From the NCBI GenBank assembly GCA_002724925.1, contig PBQA01000024.1, positions 1 through 64,000 of the forward strand: a stretch of 64,000 nucleotides of DNA, in the 5' to 3' direction. Shown in pieces: positions 16,221 through 24,965 of the stretch. The stretch's first letter is position 1. Each line of letters starts with the position of its first letter. This DNA comes from Oceanospirillaceae bacterium. GTDB taxonomy: Bacteria > Pseudomonadota > Gammaproteobacteria > Pseudomonadales > Oceanobacteraceae. The position numbers and the translations under genes are program-made. The notes below the pieces were generated by a model. That model searched no databases and was not told the origin of the DNA. It saw nothing but the letters and a program-made list of their open reading frames with translations.

Positions 16221-16988
16221 ATGAAACACGGCCACAGAATAAAAACTCAGGTTCAGAAGCGGTGGTTAAGCCGCAAGGACACACAGCGACTGATGGCGCT
16301 TGAAGGTTCCTGGCTGGAAGAAAGGGTCTCACACCTCCGAGGGCGCCATTTGCTGTATGCCGGCGTCGATACTGACCCTAAGTTCCTCAGTCGCAGCAGA
16401 GCGGACCATACCTTTCGGGTTGGGATGCCTTGGCAAAAAGGTTTGGTTGACTGTCAGGCTCGAATCGACAATACGCATTGGCCTTTCCCCAACGAGACGT
16501 TAGATGTTGTTGTTCTGCAGCATGCGCTTGATATGACAAACCGGCCACACCAGCTCGTGCGGGAGGCAACCCGTACGCTGGTCTCTGGTGGCTATCTGGT
16601 GGTCGTTGGCTTCAATCCCTACAGTGCCTGGGGTGGTGCCCGGTGGCTGCGGACCATGTCTACGGAGCTGCCCTGGGTGTCCAATCCGGTCGCGCCATTG
16701 CGCTTATCAGACTGGTTAATGTTGCTGGACTTTCGGGTCGAAAATGTCACTACTGCGGCACACCTTTGGCCTATAAAGATTGGCTCGGAGGCCCTGAGTC
16801 GTCGCGTTGACCGGGTTCTGGCGGGCAACCGGATCTTTGCGGGTAATGTGTATATTCTGGTTGCACGTAAAACAGTAGCGGGCATGACAACGATCCGTTC
16901 AGAGCGTAAAGTGCGCCGCGAATCAAAGCTGGGGTTTGCGATTCCAGCAACCCGAAAGCCAGTATCCAGAACAAAAGGGTCAATGTAA
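16221..16988 (+). CDS. Class I SAM-dependent methyltransferase
   Basis: From ATG 16221 the protein has 255 residues. The frame stays open upstream, but that part overlaps the start of the divergent mltD, so the internal ATG is preferred. A glycine-containing nucleotide-binding segment (LLYAGVDTDP) stands in the SAM-binding position, and NETLDVVVLQHALDM and REATRTLVSGGYLVVVGFNP match the methyltransferase-11 motifs that follow. The product is annotated in many gammaproteobacteria only as a methyltransferase-domain protein adjacent to rnhA; its substrate is unknown. The stop codon is three bases before rnhA, so the two are translationally coupled with dnaQ in one operon. Confidence 0.8.
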   Translation: MKHGHRIKTQVQKRWLSRKDTQRLMALEGSWLEERVSHLRGRHLLYAGVDTDPKFLSRSRADHTFRVGMPWQKGLVDCQARIDNTHWPFPNETLDVVVLQHALDMTNRPHQLVREATRTLVSGGYLVVVGFNPYSAWGGARWLRTMSTELPWVSNPVAPLRLSDWLMLLDFRVENVTTAAHLWPIKIGSEALSRRVDRVLAGNRIFAGNVYILVARKTVAGMTTIRSERKVRRESKLGFAIPATRKPVSRTKGSM

Positions 16989-16991
16989 GTC

Positions 16992-17426
16992 ATGAAGGTA
17001 GAGTTGTTCACCGATGGTGCGTGCAAGGGGAACCCTGGCCCTGGTGGTTGGGGCGCACTGTTAAAATACGGCGCAAATGAGAAAGAGCTGTGGGGTGGTG
17101 AAGACAATACGACAAACAACCGCATGGAGTTGATGGCAGCCATCGAGGGGTTGAAAGCGCTGACTCGTCCTTGCCAGGTCATTCTGACTACAGACTCCAA
17201 ATACGTGAAACAAGGTATTAATCAGTGGCTGGCCGGGTGGAAGAAGAACGGTTGGAAGACGGCGTCAAAGCAACCTGTGAAAAATAAGGATTTGTGGCAG
17301 GCTCTGGACAAAGAATGCGCGCGCCATCAGGTAGAATGGCACTGGGTTAAAGGCCACGCCGGTCACGACGGAAATGAACGTGCTGATCAACTGGCAAATC
17401 GTGGTGCAGCAGAGGCAGTTAAATGA
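16992..17426 (+). CDS. rnhA: Ribonuclease HI
   Basis: The 144-residue enzyme has all catalytic residues of RNase HI: Asp8 (LFTDGAC), Glu46 (NRMELMAA), Asp68 (LTTDSKYV), His122 (KGHAGH) and Asp132 (ERADQLA), each two less than the E. coli numbering. The basic handle region is present ([20 protein letters not shown]). It degrades the RNA of RNA-DNA hybrids during replication. Its end overlaps the dnaQ start by four bases (ATGA), the classical rnhA-dnaQ coupling, although here both genes run in the same direction. Confidence 0.98.
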   Translation: MKVELFTDGACKGNPGPGGWGALLKYGANEKELWGGEDNTTNNRMELMAAIEGLKALTRPCQVILTTDSKYVKQGINQWLAGWKKNGWKTASKQPVKNKDLWQALDKECARHQVEWHWVKGHAGHDGNERADQLANRGAAEAVK

Positions 17427-18121
17427 GACAGGTAGTACTTGATACGGAAACCACCGGTATTGGTGATGGTCACAGAATCATCGAAATTGGTTGTGTTGAG
17501 GTTATTAAACGCAAGCTGACCGGACGGCATTATCACGTCTATATCAATCCTGAGCGACCGATTGATGAAGAGGCGGCGGAAGTTCATGGTATTACTAATG
17601 AATGGTTGATAGAGCAGGGCGCGCCCGTGTTCGGTCAGGTGGTCGATGACTTCCGCTCGTTTATTGATGGTGCTCAACTGGTCATTCATAACGCGCCGTT
17701 TGACGTTGGCATGATGGATGCCGAGTTCTCGCGACTGAATATGACGCCAACACGGGATTTCTGTGGCATTCTCGATACTCTCGTGATGGCGCGCCAGATG
17801 CACCCTGGGGCGCGTGCGAGTCTTGATGCCTTGTGTAAGCGCTACGGCATTGATAACTCGCATCGTGAGCTTCACGGAGCGTTGCTCGATGCTGAGATCC
17901 TGGCCGATGTTTATCTGATGATGACAGGCGGCCAGACTGACCTCGCCCTTGGGGAGGACGAGTCAGAGTCAGAGGTCGTAGAACTGGATCTTGGGGACAT
18001 TAATATCGATGCCGCGGCGTTGAAGGTCGTAAAGGCCACTAATGAAGAAACCGCAGCTCATGAGGCGTTTCTGGATTTAATTGATAAGAAAAGTGAAGGG
18101 GCGCTTTGGCGCCGCTCTTAA
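17423..18121 (+). CDS. dnaQ: DNA polymerase III epsilon subunit, 3'-5' proofreading exonuclease
   Basis: The 232-residue protein starts with exonuclease motif I (VLDTETTG, Asp7 and Glu9), continues with motif II ([11 protein letters not shown]) and ends the catalytic domain with motif III ([18 protein letters not shown]). This is the DEDDh exonuclease that proofreads replication as part of the polymerase III core. After about residue 185 there is an acidic linker and a short C-terminal tail, in the position where epsilon contacts the alpha subunit. It overlaps rnhA by four bases. The 200-base gap after it holds no recognisable gene; it probably contains the promoter of the fimL-like gene. Confidence 0.97.
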   Translation: MRQVVLDTETTGIGDGHRIIEIGCVEVIKRKLTGRHYHVYINPERPIDEEAAEVHGITNEWLIEQGAPVFGQVVDDFRSFIDGAQLVIHNAPFDVGMMDAEFSRLNMTPTRDFCGILDTLVMARQMHPGARASLDALCKRYGIDNSHRELHGALLDAEILADVYLMMTGGQTDLALGEDESESEVVELDLGDINIDAAALKVVKATNEETAAHEAFLDLIDKKSEGALWRRS

Positions 18122-18330
18122 TAATAAAAAGCTGAATAGTGAAACTGAGAAGGCGAGCACGGATTTATCACCCGGTCAGGTTATGTTGAATTATGCCGCT
18201 TCTTCGGGATATCGGTGCGTCTGTCTGCCAATAGGTGAAAGCACTCATCACTTCGGTAGAATCCGCCAGAGCGACTAATCAGTGATAAACAAACCGGCAG
18301 CAGCATCGGCCGGACAGGAAGACAATAAAA

Positions 18331-19971
18331 ATGGCAGATTTACCTAGCGCAGAAGCTTCAAATCAGTTTGCATCGTCGTTACACGTCGTGCGCAGAGAGA
18401 TTGAACACGCGCTGGACCATGCAGCGGTTCAGCTGGATAACTACAGCAGCGATGGCAGTGAAGAAACCATCCGCGCTTTCCTCGAAGAAATCCGGCAGCT
18501 GCGCGGCACGTTTAAAATGCTCGATTTCCGCGCAGGCGAACGCTTGTGTGAAGAACTGACCGAGACTATTCGTCGATCACTCAAATCCGGTGTTAATGAG
18601 GGCCTTCTTGAAGCCAGCACTCAGGCTGTGGTGTATCTGAAACGATACATTGAGTTTGTGATTACTGGTCAGGATGTTGCACCTTCTTTGTTGATACCCA
18701 CGATCAATCTGGTACGTCGTGAGCGTGCCGAGAAGGGATTGCCTGAAGGCTATTTCTTCCTTAATAACTTACGCCCCAAACTGGATCAGCCGTCTGCGTC
18801 TGCCAACCGTACGGTAGCGTATCGTCGCGTGCGGCAGATGCTGCAGTTGGGTTTGTTGGGTCTTATTCGTGGCTCAGGTAAACGAGGTCCGCTGCAGGTG
18901 CTGGTCAGGGCAGTAGAGCGGCTTGAGCAGGCTGCCAGAGGCACACATGGCTGGGTTTTCTGGGAAGTGGTCTCGGGCGCCCTGGATGCATTGCAGCAGG
19001 AAGATTTCGAAGTGACGTCGCAGCGTATATCGCTGGTCGGGCAGCTGGACCGACAGGTCCGCAAACTTCAGGCATCAGAAGGGGGCGCGTTTAATGAACA
19101 ACCCTCGGATGCGCTGCTGAAAGAATTTCTATACCTGGTCGCGTTGGCGCAGCCAGAATCTGATCGGCTGAAGGTGCTGCACAGCAGCTTCCAGTTGACT
19201 GATCACGTTCGTGAGCGGGAGCTGCGAGTCACCCGTAATGATTTGAGTGGTCCTGATCAGTCTGCGTTGGTGTCTTTTGCTCGCGCACTTCAGGATGAAA
19301 TCGAAGCGCTGAAAGATATTATTGATCGTAGCCAGCGAAATCCAGAGCTGGCCGCTGAAGACTCAGAGCTGATTGAGCGACTGGAGCGCATCTCCGACAC
19401 GCTGATTATGGTTGATATGAACCCAACCGCTGAATTAGCCGACGGGGTCATTCGCCAGATTCGCTCGGGGCAGACAGATATTGAAGGCCTGGCGGACGAT
19501 ATTATTCGCATTGAGCAGGATGTTCAGGCAATTGTTCAGTCTAATAGCCTGAAGGGCGCTCAGGTTATTGATCCGGTAACGCTCAAAGAAGCAAACATTG
19601 CTGTGGTTTCTGAGTCCGTTACTGCTCTTGTTATGGTTAAGAGAGCGGTAGCTTCTTACGTAGATAGCGGTGATAAGCTGCACGTTAAGAACGTGGGCAA
19701 GAGTCTGCGTGATGTCAGTGGTGCTGTTATTTTTCTAGGTAAGGCAGACCTTCGCTCCATGTTGCTTGAGCTTGAAGAGTTCGTCGAGCATCAGGTGATG
19801 GATTCGAGAGTGGCACCTTCGGCTCAGGATATGGATGCATTTGCTGACGCGGTAACTGCAGTTGAGTACTATCTGGATACTTATGATTCACCCGCTTCCG
19901 GAGGCAGTGATGCGTTGCGTATGGCCGAAGAAAGTATGGTGCAACTGAGAGCTGGTCATGTTGCAAACTAG
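18331..19971 (+). CDS. fimL: FimL-like protein, degenerate HPt-type regulator of twitching motility
   Basis: The 546-residue protein is all-helical and soluble, with an N-terminal HPt-like bundle (residues 5-115) and further helical regions. It resembles the N-terminal part of the ChpA/PilL chemosensory kinase without the kinase, CheW or receiver domains. In P. aeruginosa FimL is about this length, lies near dnaQ and rnhA, and promotes type IV pilus function through cAMP and the polar hub protein FimV. The same position here is my main reason for the name. In the N-terminal bundle no clear HxxKG phosphorylation site is visible; RQLRGTFKMLDF stands at the place where an active HPt would carry the histidine. 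No pilus genes lie in the window. Confidence 0.72.
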   Translation: MADLPSAEASNQFASSLHVVRREIEHALDHAAVQLDNYSSDGSEETIRAFLEEIRQLRGTFKMLDFRAGERLCEELTETIRRSLKSGVNEGLLEASTQAVVYLKRYIEFVITGQDVAPSLLIPTINLVRRERAEKGLPEGYFFLNNLRPKLDQPSASANRTVAYRRVRQMLQLGLLGLIRGSGKRGPLQVLVRAVERLEQAARGTHGWVFWEVVSGALDALQQEDFEVTSQRISLVGQLDRQVRKLQASEGGAFNEQPSDALLKEFLYLVALAQPESDRLKVLHSSFQLTDHVRERELRVTRNDLSGPDQSALVSFARALQDEIEALKDIIDRSQRNPELAAEDSELIERLERISDTLIMVDMNPTAELADGVIRQIRSGQTDIEGLADDIIRIEQDVQAIVQSNSLKGAQVIDPVTLKEANIAVVSESVTALVMVKRAVASYVDSGDKLHVKNVGKSLRDVSGAVIFLGKADLRSMLLELEEFVEHQVMDSRVAPSAQDMDAFADAVTAVEYYLDTYDSPASGGSDALRMAEESMVQLRAGHVAN

Positions 19972-20599
19972 TCTGACACTTATCAGTAGTGTCGCTATTT
20001 TTATCGCGGTTGTTGTCGCACTTTTTCTGTGGGCCAGAAAAGGATGGTTCAGGCAATGGCTGCGCGGTACAGCGGGCATGGTGCTGATTGCTGGTGCGAT
20101 ATGGTTGGGGCTGGTTGTCTGGGATCTGGCGAGTTATCGCTCTGCAATTCAGGAACGACCCTTGGCGACAGTCAGTATTTATGAGATTGAGCCGCAGGTG
20201 TTTGATCTGACACTGGTTGATTCTGAGGGTGAAGAAGAGCGTTTCGTTGTGAAAGGCGACCAGTGGCAGCTTGATGTTCGTATGCTTGTCTGGACCGGCC
20301 CGCTGCTTGCCCTCGGTAAAGAGCCTCTGTATCGCTTTGACCGACTGTCTGGGAGATATCTGAGTCTTGAGGAAGAGCGTAATTCACCGAGAACGGTCTA
20401 TGGCTTCGGAGGCTCCGAGGGTTTTGATATCTGGAGCTGGTTGCGTAACTACGATCTTTGGCTGGACGCTGATTTCGGTAGCGCAGTCTACATGCCTATG
20501 GAAAACGGAGCGGTCTTCAGTGTTGTCCGCACGACAAAAGGTTTGGTTGCCCGCCCAGTGAATGACGTTGCAGAAACTGCTGTCGCTAGTCAGTGGTGA
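19958..20599 (+). CDS. Conserved inner-membrane protein, two transmembrane helices
   Basis: The 213-residue protein has two N-terminal membrane helices (about residues 5-25 and 38-58) joined by a basic loop (RKGWFRQWLRG), followed by a periplasmic or cytosolic globular part rich in beta-strand patterns. It overlaps the fimL-like gene by 14 bases, so the two are co-translated, and it ends at a strong terminator. Proteins with this layout beside FimL in pseudomonads have been labelled as multidrug or cation transport proteins, but there is nothing in the sequence that looks like a transporter. The function is unknown; a link to FimL is suggested only by the overlap. Confidence 0.7.
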   Translation: MLQTSLTLISSVAIFIAVVVALFLWARKGWFRQWLRGTAGMVLIAGAIWLGLVVWDLASYRSAIQERPLATVSIYEIEPQVFDLTLVDSEGEEERFVVKGDQWQLDVRMLVWTGPLLALGKEPLYRFDRLSGRYLSLEEERNSPRTVYGFGGSEGFDIWSWLRNYDLWLDADFGSAVYMPMENGAVFSVVRTTKGLVARPVNDVAETAVASQW

Positions 20600-20634
20600 A
20601 ACAAAAAGCAGAACAGAGATACAAAAAGAGATAC

Positions 20635-20663
20635 AAAAAAAGCGGCCTGAGGCCGCTTTTTTT
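20635..20663. terminator. bidirectional intrinsic terminator
   Basis: The stem AGCGGCC/GGCCGCT with a TGA loop is flanked by A6 on the left and T6 on the right. It closes the fimL operon on the plus strand and the SCP2-domain gene on the minus strand. Confidence 0.94.
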
Positions 20664-20677
20664 CAATCTGGCAATTA

Positions 20678-20992
20678 TTAAGCAGGGAACAGTTCGCCCA
20701 GCTTAGTGGCCAGCATCATGTCGCCTTCAACTTTCAGTTGGCCAGACATGAATGCCATCATACCGTCCAGATCACCATTAACGATGCCCTGAAGTGTTTC
20801 GCTGTTCATGATCAGAGTGACGTTAGGATCACCCGCTTCACCCTGAACAACTTCGCAGGCGCCGTCTTTAACGATCAGGTGGTAGTTGTCCGCATCTTCG
20901 ATGTTGAACTGGAAAACCAGGTCCAGGCCTTCAGCGGCAGCCGGGTTGAATTTAGCGTTCATTTCATTGATGAATTCAGCAGCAGATGACAT
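20678..20992 (-). CDS. SCP2 sterol-carrier-domain protein
   Basis: The 104-residue protein consists of a single SCP2 domain: a short N-terminal helix, the FQFNIEDADNYHLIVKDGACEV sheet region, the DPNVTLIMNSETLQGI segment, and the GQLKVEGDMMLATKLGELF end that lines the lipid tunnel. Such stand-alone bacterial SCP2 proteins bind hydrophobic ligands, presumably acyl chains or lipids, in the cytosol; the ligand here is unknown. The gene is monocistronic, running toward the shared terminator. About 235 bases separate it from sohB, which is divergently transcribed. Confidence 0.9.
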   Translation of the reverse strand: MSSAAEFINEMNAKFNPAAAEGLDLVFQFNIEDADNYHLIVKDGACEVVQGEAGDPNVTLIMNSETLQGIVNGDLDGMMAFMSGQLKVEGDMMLATKLGELFPA

Positions 20993-21226
20993 ATCAATAT
21001 CCTTCGGTTACTTACGTATTGTTCTACGGCGGCGAAAGTACTGCCGTTGATTCGTGCCTGTTCAGGCCTGTCGACACTCTAAGTGGCCCTCCAAAAGGTG
21101 TCAACGAAATTCGAACGATTGTTTGAATTTCAAACGGCGGTGACTTCTCTTGCCTGACAGAGCTTGCGGCCTGCCGGGTTTTCGTTATGCTGGCTTTTCC
21201 CAAATACAGGATTAAAGGATATCTGA

Positions 21227-22291
21227 GTGGAGTTTATTGCAGATTACGGCAGCTTTCTGTTGAAGACCGTCACATTGGTTGTGGCCATTTTGGTGGTCGT
21301 CGGTGGAATGATTGCTCTCGGCAGTCGACAAAAAAAGTCGGGGTCTGAGGGTGAGCTTAAGATTCGTAAACTCAATGAGCAGCTTGAAGACTACAAAGAG
21401 CAGCTCGAGAGTGAAATCAATACAGAAGCAACTCTGAAGCATCTTGAGAAAGAGCGTAAGAAAGAAGAAAAAGCCAAACAGAAGGCAGAAAAGAAAGCGG
21501 CTTCTGCCGGTGCAGATGCGTCGAAAGAAACCAAACGTGTCTACGTTATCGACTTTGACGGTGACATCAAAGCGTCTGATGTTGATCTTATGCGTCGCGA
21601 GATCACAGCAGTGCTGACCATGGCCACCAAAGACGATGAGGTCGTGATTCGTCTCGAAAGTGGTGGCGGCATGGTGCACTCGTACGGCCTTGCAGCGTCA
21701 CAGCTGAAACGTATCCGCGACAAGGGCATACAGCTCACTGTCTGTATCGACAAAGTGGCTGCCAGTGGCGGTTACATGATGGCGTGCCTTGCCGATCGGG
21801 TCGTTGCGGCGCCTTTCGCGATTGTAGGGTCGATTGGTGTTGTTGCTCAGCTACCGAATTTTAATAAGCTCCTGAAGAAAAACGATGTCGATTTCGAGAT
21901 GTTCACTGCAGGCGAATACAAGCGCACAGTGACCATGTTTGGTGAGAACACCGATAAAGCGCGGGAGAAGTTTCAGTCCGACCTGAACGATACTCACGTG
22001 CTGTTCAAACAACACGTAAAACAGTTTCGTCCTCGCGTAGATATCGATGCGGTTGCTACCGGCGATATCTGGTATGGCCAGCAGGCACTCGACCAAAAGC
22101 TGATAGACGAAGTAGGAACAAGTGACGACTATCTTGTCTCAGCATGCGAGCGCGCGGATGTGTATACCGTCGCATATGAGTATCGCCGCTCATTTCAGGA
22201 ACGCATGGGCTTTGCCGCCCAGGCTGGATTTGAGCGTGCTGTTACACGTGTGCTGACCGCTGTTCAGAATCAGATGCAGACGAAGGGGTAA
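21227..22291 (+). CDS. sohB: SohB-like inner-membrane serine protease (S49 family)
   Basis: The 354-residue protein starts at a GTG preceded by AAAGGA. A transmembrane helix lies at about residues 12-34, followed by a highly charged Lys/Glu coiled-coil (residues 45-95) and the S49 protease domain. The nucleophile is Ser180 in AASGGYMMA, and the general base is probably Lys232 in AGEYKRTV, the arrangement of the SppA/SohB Ser-Lys dyad. SohB is a probable periplasmic peptidase; overexpression suppresses the loss of HtrA in E. coli. The acuI-like gene starts four bases after the stop, so the two are in one operon. Confidence 0.93.
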   Translation: MEFIADYGSFLLKTVTLVVAILVVVGGMIALGSRQKKSGSEGELKIRKLNEQLEDYKEQLESEINTEATLKHLEKERKKEEKAKQKAEKKAASAGADASKETKRVYVIDFDGDIKASDVDLMRREITAVLTMATKDDEVVIRLESGGGMVHSYGLAASQLKRIRDKGIQLTVCIDKVAASGGYMMACLADRVVAAPFAIVGSIGVVAQLPNFNKLLKKNDVDFEMFTAGEYKRTVTMFGENTDKAREKFQSDLNDTHVLFKQHVKQFRPRVDIDAVATGDIWYGQQALDQKLIDEVGTSDDYLVSACERADVYTVAYEYRRSFQERMGFAAQAGFERAVTRVLTAVQNQMQTKG

Positions 22292-22295
22292 GACG

Positions 22296-23288
22296 ATGAG
22301 TTTTTTAGCATATCGGGTAGTCGAAGCGGATAAGAAATTTGAAGCGTCGTGGGTTGAACAAAGTGATGCTGACTTGCCAGAAGGTGATGTTCTTATTGAG
22401 GTGTCTTACTCCTCGGTGAACTACAAAGACGCGCTCTCGGCCAGCGGTAATCGCGGTGTGACCAAAGAATACCCCCATACGCCAGGCATTGATGCTGCAG
22501 GGGTTGTTCTTGAAAGCAGCGATAGTGCATTTGCCAAGGGTGATGAAGTCGTCGTTTTCGGTTATGACCTCGGCATGAATACGAGTGGTGGTTACGGCCA
22601 GCATATCCGTGTGCCAGCGGCTTGGGTGCTTAAGAAGCCAGCAGGCATCTCGGCGGCAGAAGCAATGGCATGGGGAACTGCAGGCTTTACAGCCGCCCTG
22701 AGCGTACAAAAGCTTGAACGCGCAGGTATCTCTCCAGATCGCGGTCCAGTACTGGTTACGGGTGCTACTGGCGGTGTTGGCTCTGTGGCGGTCTCTCTGC
22801 TGTCTAAGCTTGGCTACAGTGTTGTTGCGCTTTCCGGTAAGGCAGATAAGAACGACTGGCTCGAATCTCTGGGTGCAAAACGCATCGTAAGCCGTGATAA
22901 CGTGCTGTCACTGAAGGGTAAGGCGATGGCGAAGCCTGTCTATCAGGCTGCGGTTGATACGGTCGGTGGGGATATGGTGTCAGCCATATTGCCGCAACTG
23001 ATGCCTGAGGGCGCTGTGACAACGTGCGGTATGATTGCCGGAGTTAAAGTGGAAGCGAGTGTGTTCCCGTTTATTCTGCGTGGCGTCAGCCTTCTTGGTG
23101 TGGATTCTGTTGAGATTCCACGAGCGGATAAACAGGCGGTACTGGATAAGGCCGCAGCCGATTGGAAGCTGGACAGCCTTGAGAGTATGACGACTGAAAT
23201 TGGCCGCAAAGAACTTCCGGACGTTCTTGCCCGGATCATCAAAGGTGAAGGCGTCGGCCGCTATCGCGTCAACCTGAATAAAGACTGA
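22296..23288 (+). CDS. acuI: AcuI/YhdH-type acrylyl-CoA reductase (zinc-free MDR family)
   Basis: The 330-residue protein belongs to the quinone-oxidoreductase branch of the medium-chain dehydrogenases. It has the YhdH N-terminus (SSVNYKDALSASGNRG, PHTPGIDAAG) and the nucleotide-binding VTGATGGVGSVAVSLLSKLGY loop. In the AcuI/YhdH subfamily this enzyme reduces toxic acryloyl-CoA to propionyl-CoA with NADPH, which is relevant to DMSP-degrading marine bacteria, but the gene is widespread also without that pathway. It is preceded by sohB with a four-base gap. It is convergent with the antiporter gene, with one base between the stop codons. Confidence 0.9.
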   Translation: MSFLAYRVVEADKKFEASWVEQSDADLPEGDVLIEVSYSSVNYKDALSASGNRGVTKEYPHTPGIDAAGVVLESSDSAFAKGDEVVVFGYDLGMNTSGGYGQHIRVPAAWVLKKPAGISAAEAMAWGTAGFTAALSVQKLERAGISPDRGPVLVTGATGGVGSVAVSLLSKLGYSVVALSGKADKNDWLESLGAKRIVSRDNVLSLKGKAMAKPVYQAAVDTVGGDMVSAILPQLMPEGAVTTCGMIAGVKVEASVFPFILRGVSLLGVDSVEIPRADKQAVLDKAAADWKLDSLESMTTEIGRKELPDVLARIIKGEGVGRYRVNLNKD

Positions 23289-23289
23289 T

Positions 23290-24450
23290 TCAATCGCGTC
23301 TCAACCTATCGCTGATTGCGATTGGGTTGGGGTAATTGAATACAACAATATAGCTGGACAGAACAAACGTCATAATCGCCGTTGCCTGTACTAGCAGTGA
23401 AGCGCGCTCGCTAAGTAGCGCGCTCTCAATTGCGACAAAGACCACCAGAAGCGAAAACTCACTGATTTGCCCGAGACGGAAACCCACATCCCACGCAAGC
23501 CGGGGTGTTTCACTGAAACGGCCAAGTAGCAGCCGGAAGGTCAGTGGCTTCAGAATCAGTACTGCGGCAGCGAGAAGTGCTGCTCCCAGAAGTACATCCT
23601 CAAGCATTCCCAGATTGACCCCTGCACCGAGAGTGAAGAAGAACATCACCAAAAAGAAATCACGCAGTGGCTTGAGGCTGATGGCCATGAACTGCGCGAT
23701 AGGGCTGGTTGCCAGAGTGACGCCCGCAATAAATGCACCGATTTCCTCAGACAGGCCAACATAGGCAGCACCTTCAGCGACGGCCAGGCACCAGCCAATC
23801 GCCATGATGAAAAGATATTCCTGATAGCGGTCAAAGCGCTGGATCAATGGTAAGAGAAGATACTTAACGATCAGGTAGCAGCCGCCAGCGAGTATTGGCA
23901 GTGCTATAAATGGCTGCCAGACCGGATGCTCGGAATCGCCACTCATTACGCCGAGGAGAATAAGGGTGAGGATGGCGATCATATCCTGAATCAGGAGTAA
24001 GCCAACCATCAGTTCGCCGCTATGTTTGTGGTGTAACACAGTGGTTGGCAGGAGTTTGAGGCCAATGATCGTACTGGAAAACATACACGCAAGCCCGACT
24101 ATCACAGCGTCCATCATGCCGTATCCCAGCAGGTGGGTAATGCCTGCGCCGATGCCGAAAAAGACCAGTGAGCTCAACAATGCCACTGACATTGCTTTCT
24201 TTAATACAGCAAAAAGGGAAGAGGGCTGCATGTCGAGCCCAAGCAGAAACAAAAGAAATATGATGCCGATATGAGCCATGTCAGTGAGCTCATCAGGGTG
24301 CTCAATCCAGCCCATGCCGTATGGGCCTGCGATGGCGCCGAGGGCAATATAAGCAACGAGAATAGGTTGGCGAGTGTAGAGTGCGAATGTCGCGAGAACG
24401 AGCGCTCCAGCGAAAATAAGAAAGAAAGAAAAAACGATATCCTGTGGCAT
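23290..24450 (-). CDS. CPA2-family cation:proton antiporter (KefB/YbaL-like membrane domain only)
   Basis: The 386-residue protein is almost entirely hydrophobic with about 12 membrane helices, a normal CPA2 core. Typical segments are the N-terminal YIALGAIAGPYGMG, the GIIFLLFLLGLDMQ segment, and the EEIGAFIAGVTLA motif in the ion-translocation region. The usual C-terminal RCK/TrkA-N regulatory domain of Kef channels is missing, as in shorter Na+/H+ or K+/H+ antiporters of this family. Substrate ion and regulation are unknown. A perfect 11-bp inverted repeat lies 12-35 bases upstream of the start and is a plausible operator. Confidence 0.9.
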   Translation of the reverse strand: MPQDIVFSFFLIFAGALVLATFALYTRQPILVAYIALGAIAGPYGMGWIEHPDELTDMAHIGIIFLLFLLGLDMQPSSLFAVLKKAMSVALLSSLVFFGIGAGITHLLGYGMMDAVIVGLACMFSSTIIGLKLLPTTVLHHKHSGELMVGLLLIQDMIAILTLILLGVMSGDSEHPVWQPFIALPILAGGCYLIVKYLLLPLIQRFDRYQEYLFIMAIGWCLAVAEGAAYVGLSEEIGAFIAGVTLATSPIAQFMAISLKPLRDFFLVMFFFTLGAGVNLGMLEDVLLGAALLAAAVLILKPLTFRLLLGRFSETPRLAWDVGFRLGQISEFSLLVVFVAIESALLSERASLLVQATAIMTFVLSSYIVVFNYPNPIAISDRLRRD

Positions 24451-24461
24451 AACTCCCCCAA

Positions 24462-24485
24462 ATGTGACTTAAGGTTAAGTCACAT
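24462..24485. promoter_or_regulatory. perfect 11-bp inverted repeat upstream of the antiporter gene
   Basis: ATGTGACTTAA at 24462-24472 is repeated in inverted orientation at 24475-24485, with only GG between them. It has no T tract outside the stem to suggest a terminator, and lies between the DUF934 gene end (24519) and the antiporter start (24450). The symmetry fits a dimeric repressor or activator site, but the protein is unknown. Confidence 0.5.
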
Positions 24486-24518
24486 AAGGCAGGAGCGCCA
24501 CAGAAAAGAGAGCCAGTT

Positions 24519-24965
24519 TTAGCTCAGGCGGCGTCTGAACAGCGGGCGCTGATCATTGACGTCATTCTGGTAAGGGTTTGTGAAGGTTGAGAAGGCTGCA
24601 ATGGCATCCTCAACAATTTGATCTTCACGCAGCGCGTAGGTGTCGAAGCCGCAGCGCTTCATGAAAAACACCTGATCAATCAGAACGTCACCCACAGCAC
24701 GCAGTTCAGCTTTATAGCCGTACTTCTCACGTAGCAGACGTGCGGCGGAGTAACCACGGCCGTCGGCGAACTTAGGGAAGTCGATCGATATGCGGGCAAA
24801 GTTGTCTGCGTCTTCACCAAACAGGTCTGCTGTCTGCTCGCTTGATACTGTCAGTTCAAGCGACTGGCCAGTTAAAGCGTCTTTCTCTTCCTGCCATTGC
24901 TCAAGGGTGACAGATTTGAGTTCTGTGTCCTGAACAGGGCCCTGGGTATTAATCAGGTTTGCCAT
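24519..24965 (-). CDS. DUF934-family protein, partner of the sulfite reductase
   Basis: Starting at ATG 24965 (with a perfect AAGGAGG ribosome site eight bases upstream) the protein has 148 residues. It carries the typical DUF934 segments: ISIDFPKFADGRGYSAARLLREKYGYKAELRAVGDVLIDQVFFMKRCGFD. In proteobacteria these small proteins follow cysI and are thought to act in assimilatory sulfite reduction, perhaps passing electrons to the hemoprotein or assisting its assembly. The start lies inside the last codons of cysI (17-base overlap), so the genes are coupled. A longer frame beginning at 24995 lacks a ribosome site and is rejected. Confidence 0.87.
   Translation of the reverse strand: MANLINTQGPVQDTELKSVTLEQWQEEKDALTGQSLELTVSSEQTADLFGEDADNFARISIDFPKFADGRGYSAARLLREKYGYKAELRAVGDVLIDQVFFMKRCGFDTYALREDQIVEDAIAAFSTFTNPYQNDVNDQRPLFRRRLS

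Noticed and set aside
18122-18330. Small frames after dnaQ
   Set aside because: They overlap dnaQ or lack ribosome sites and similarity; the gap is probably the fimL promoter region.
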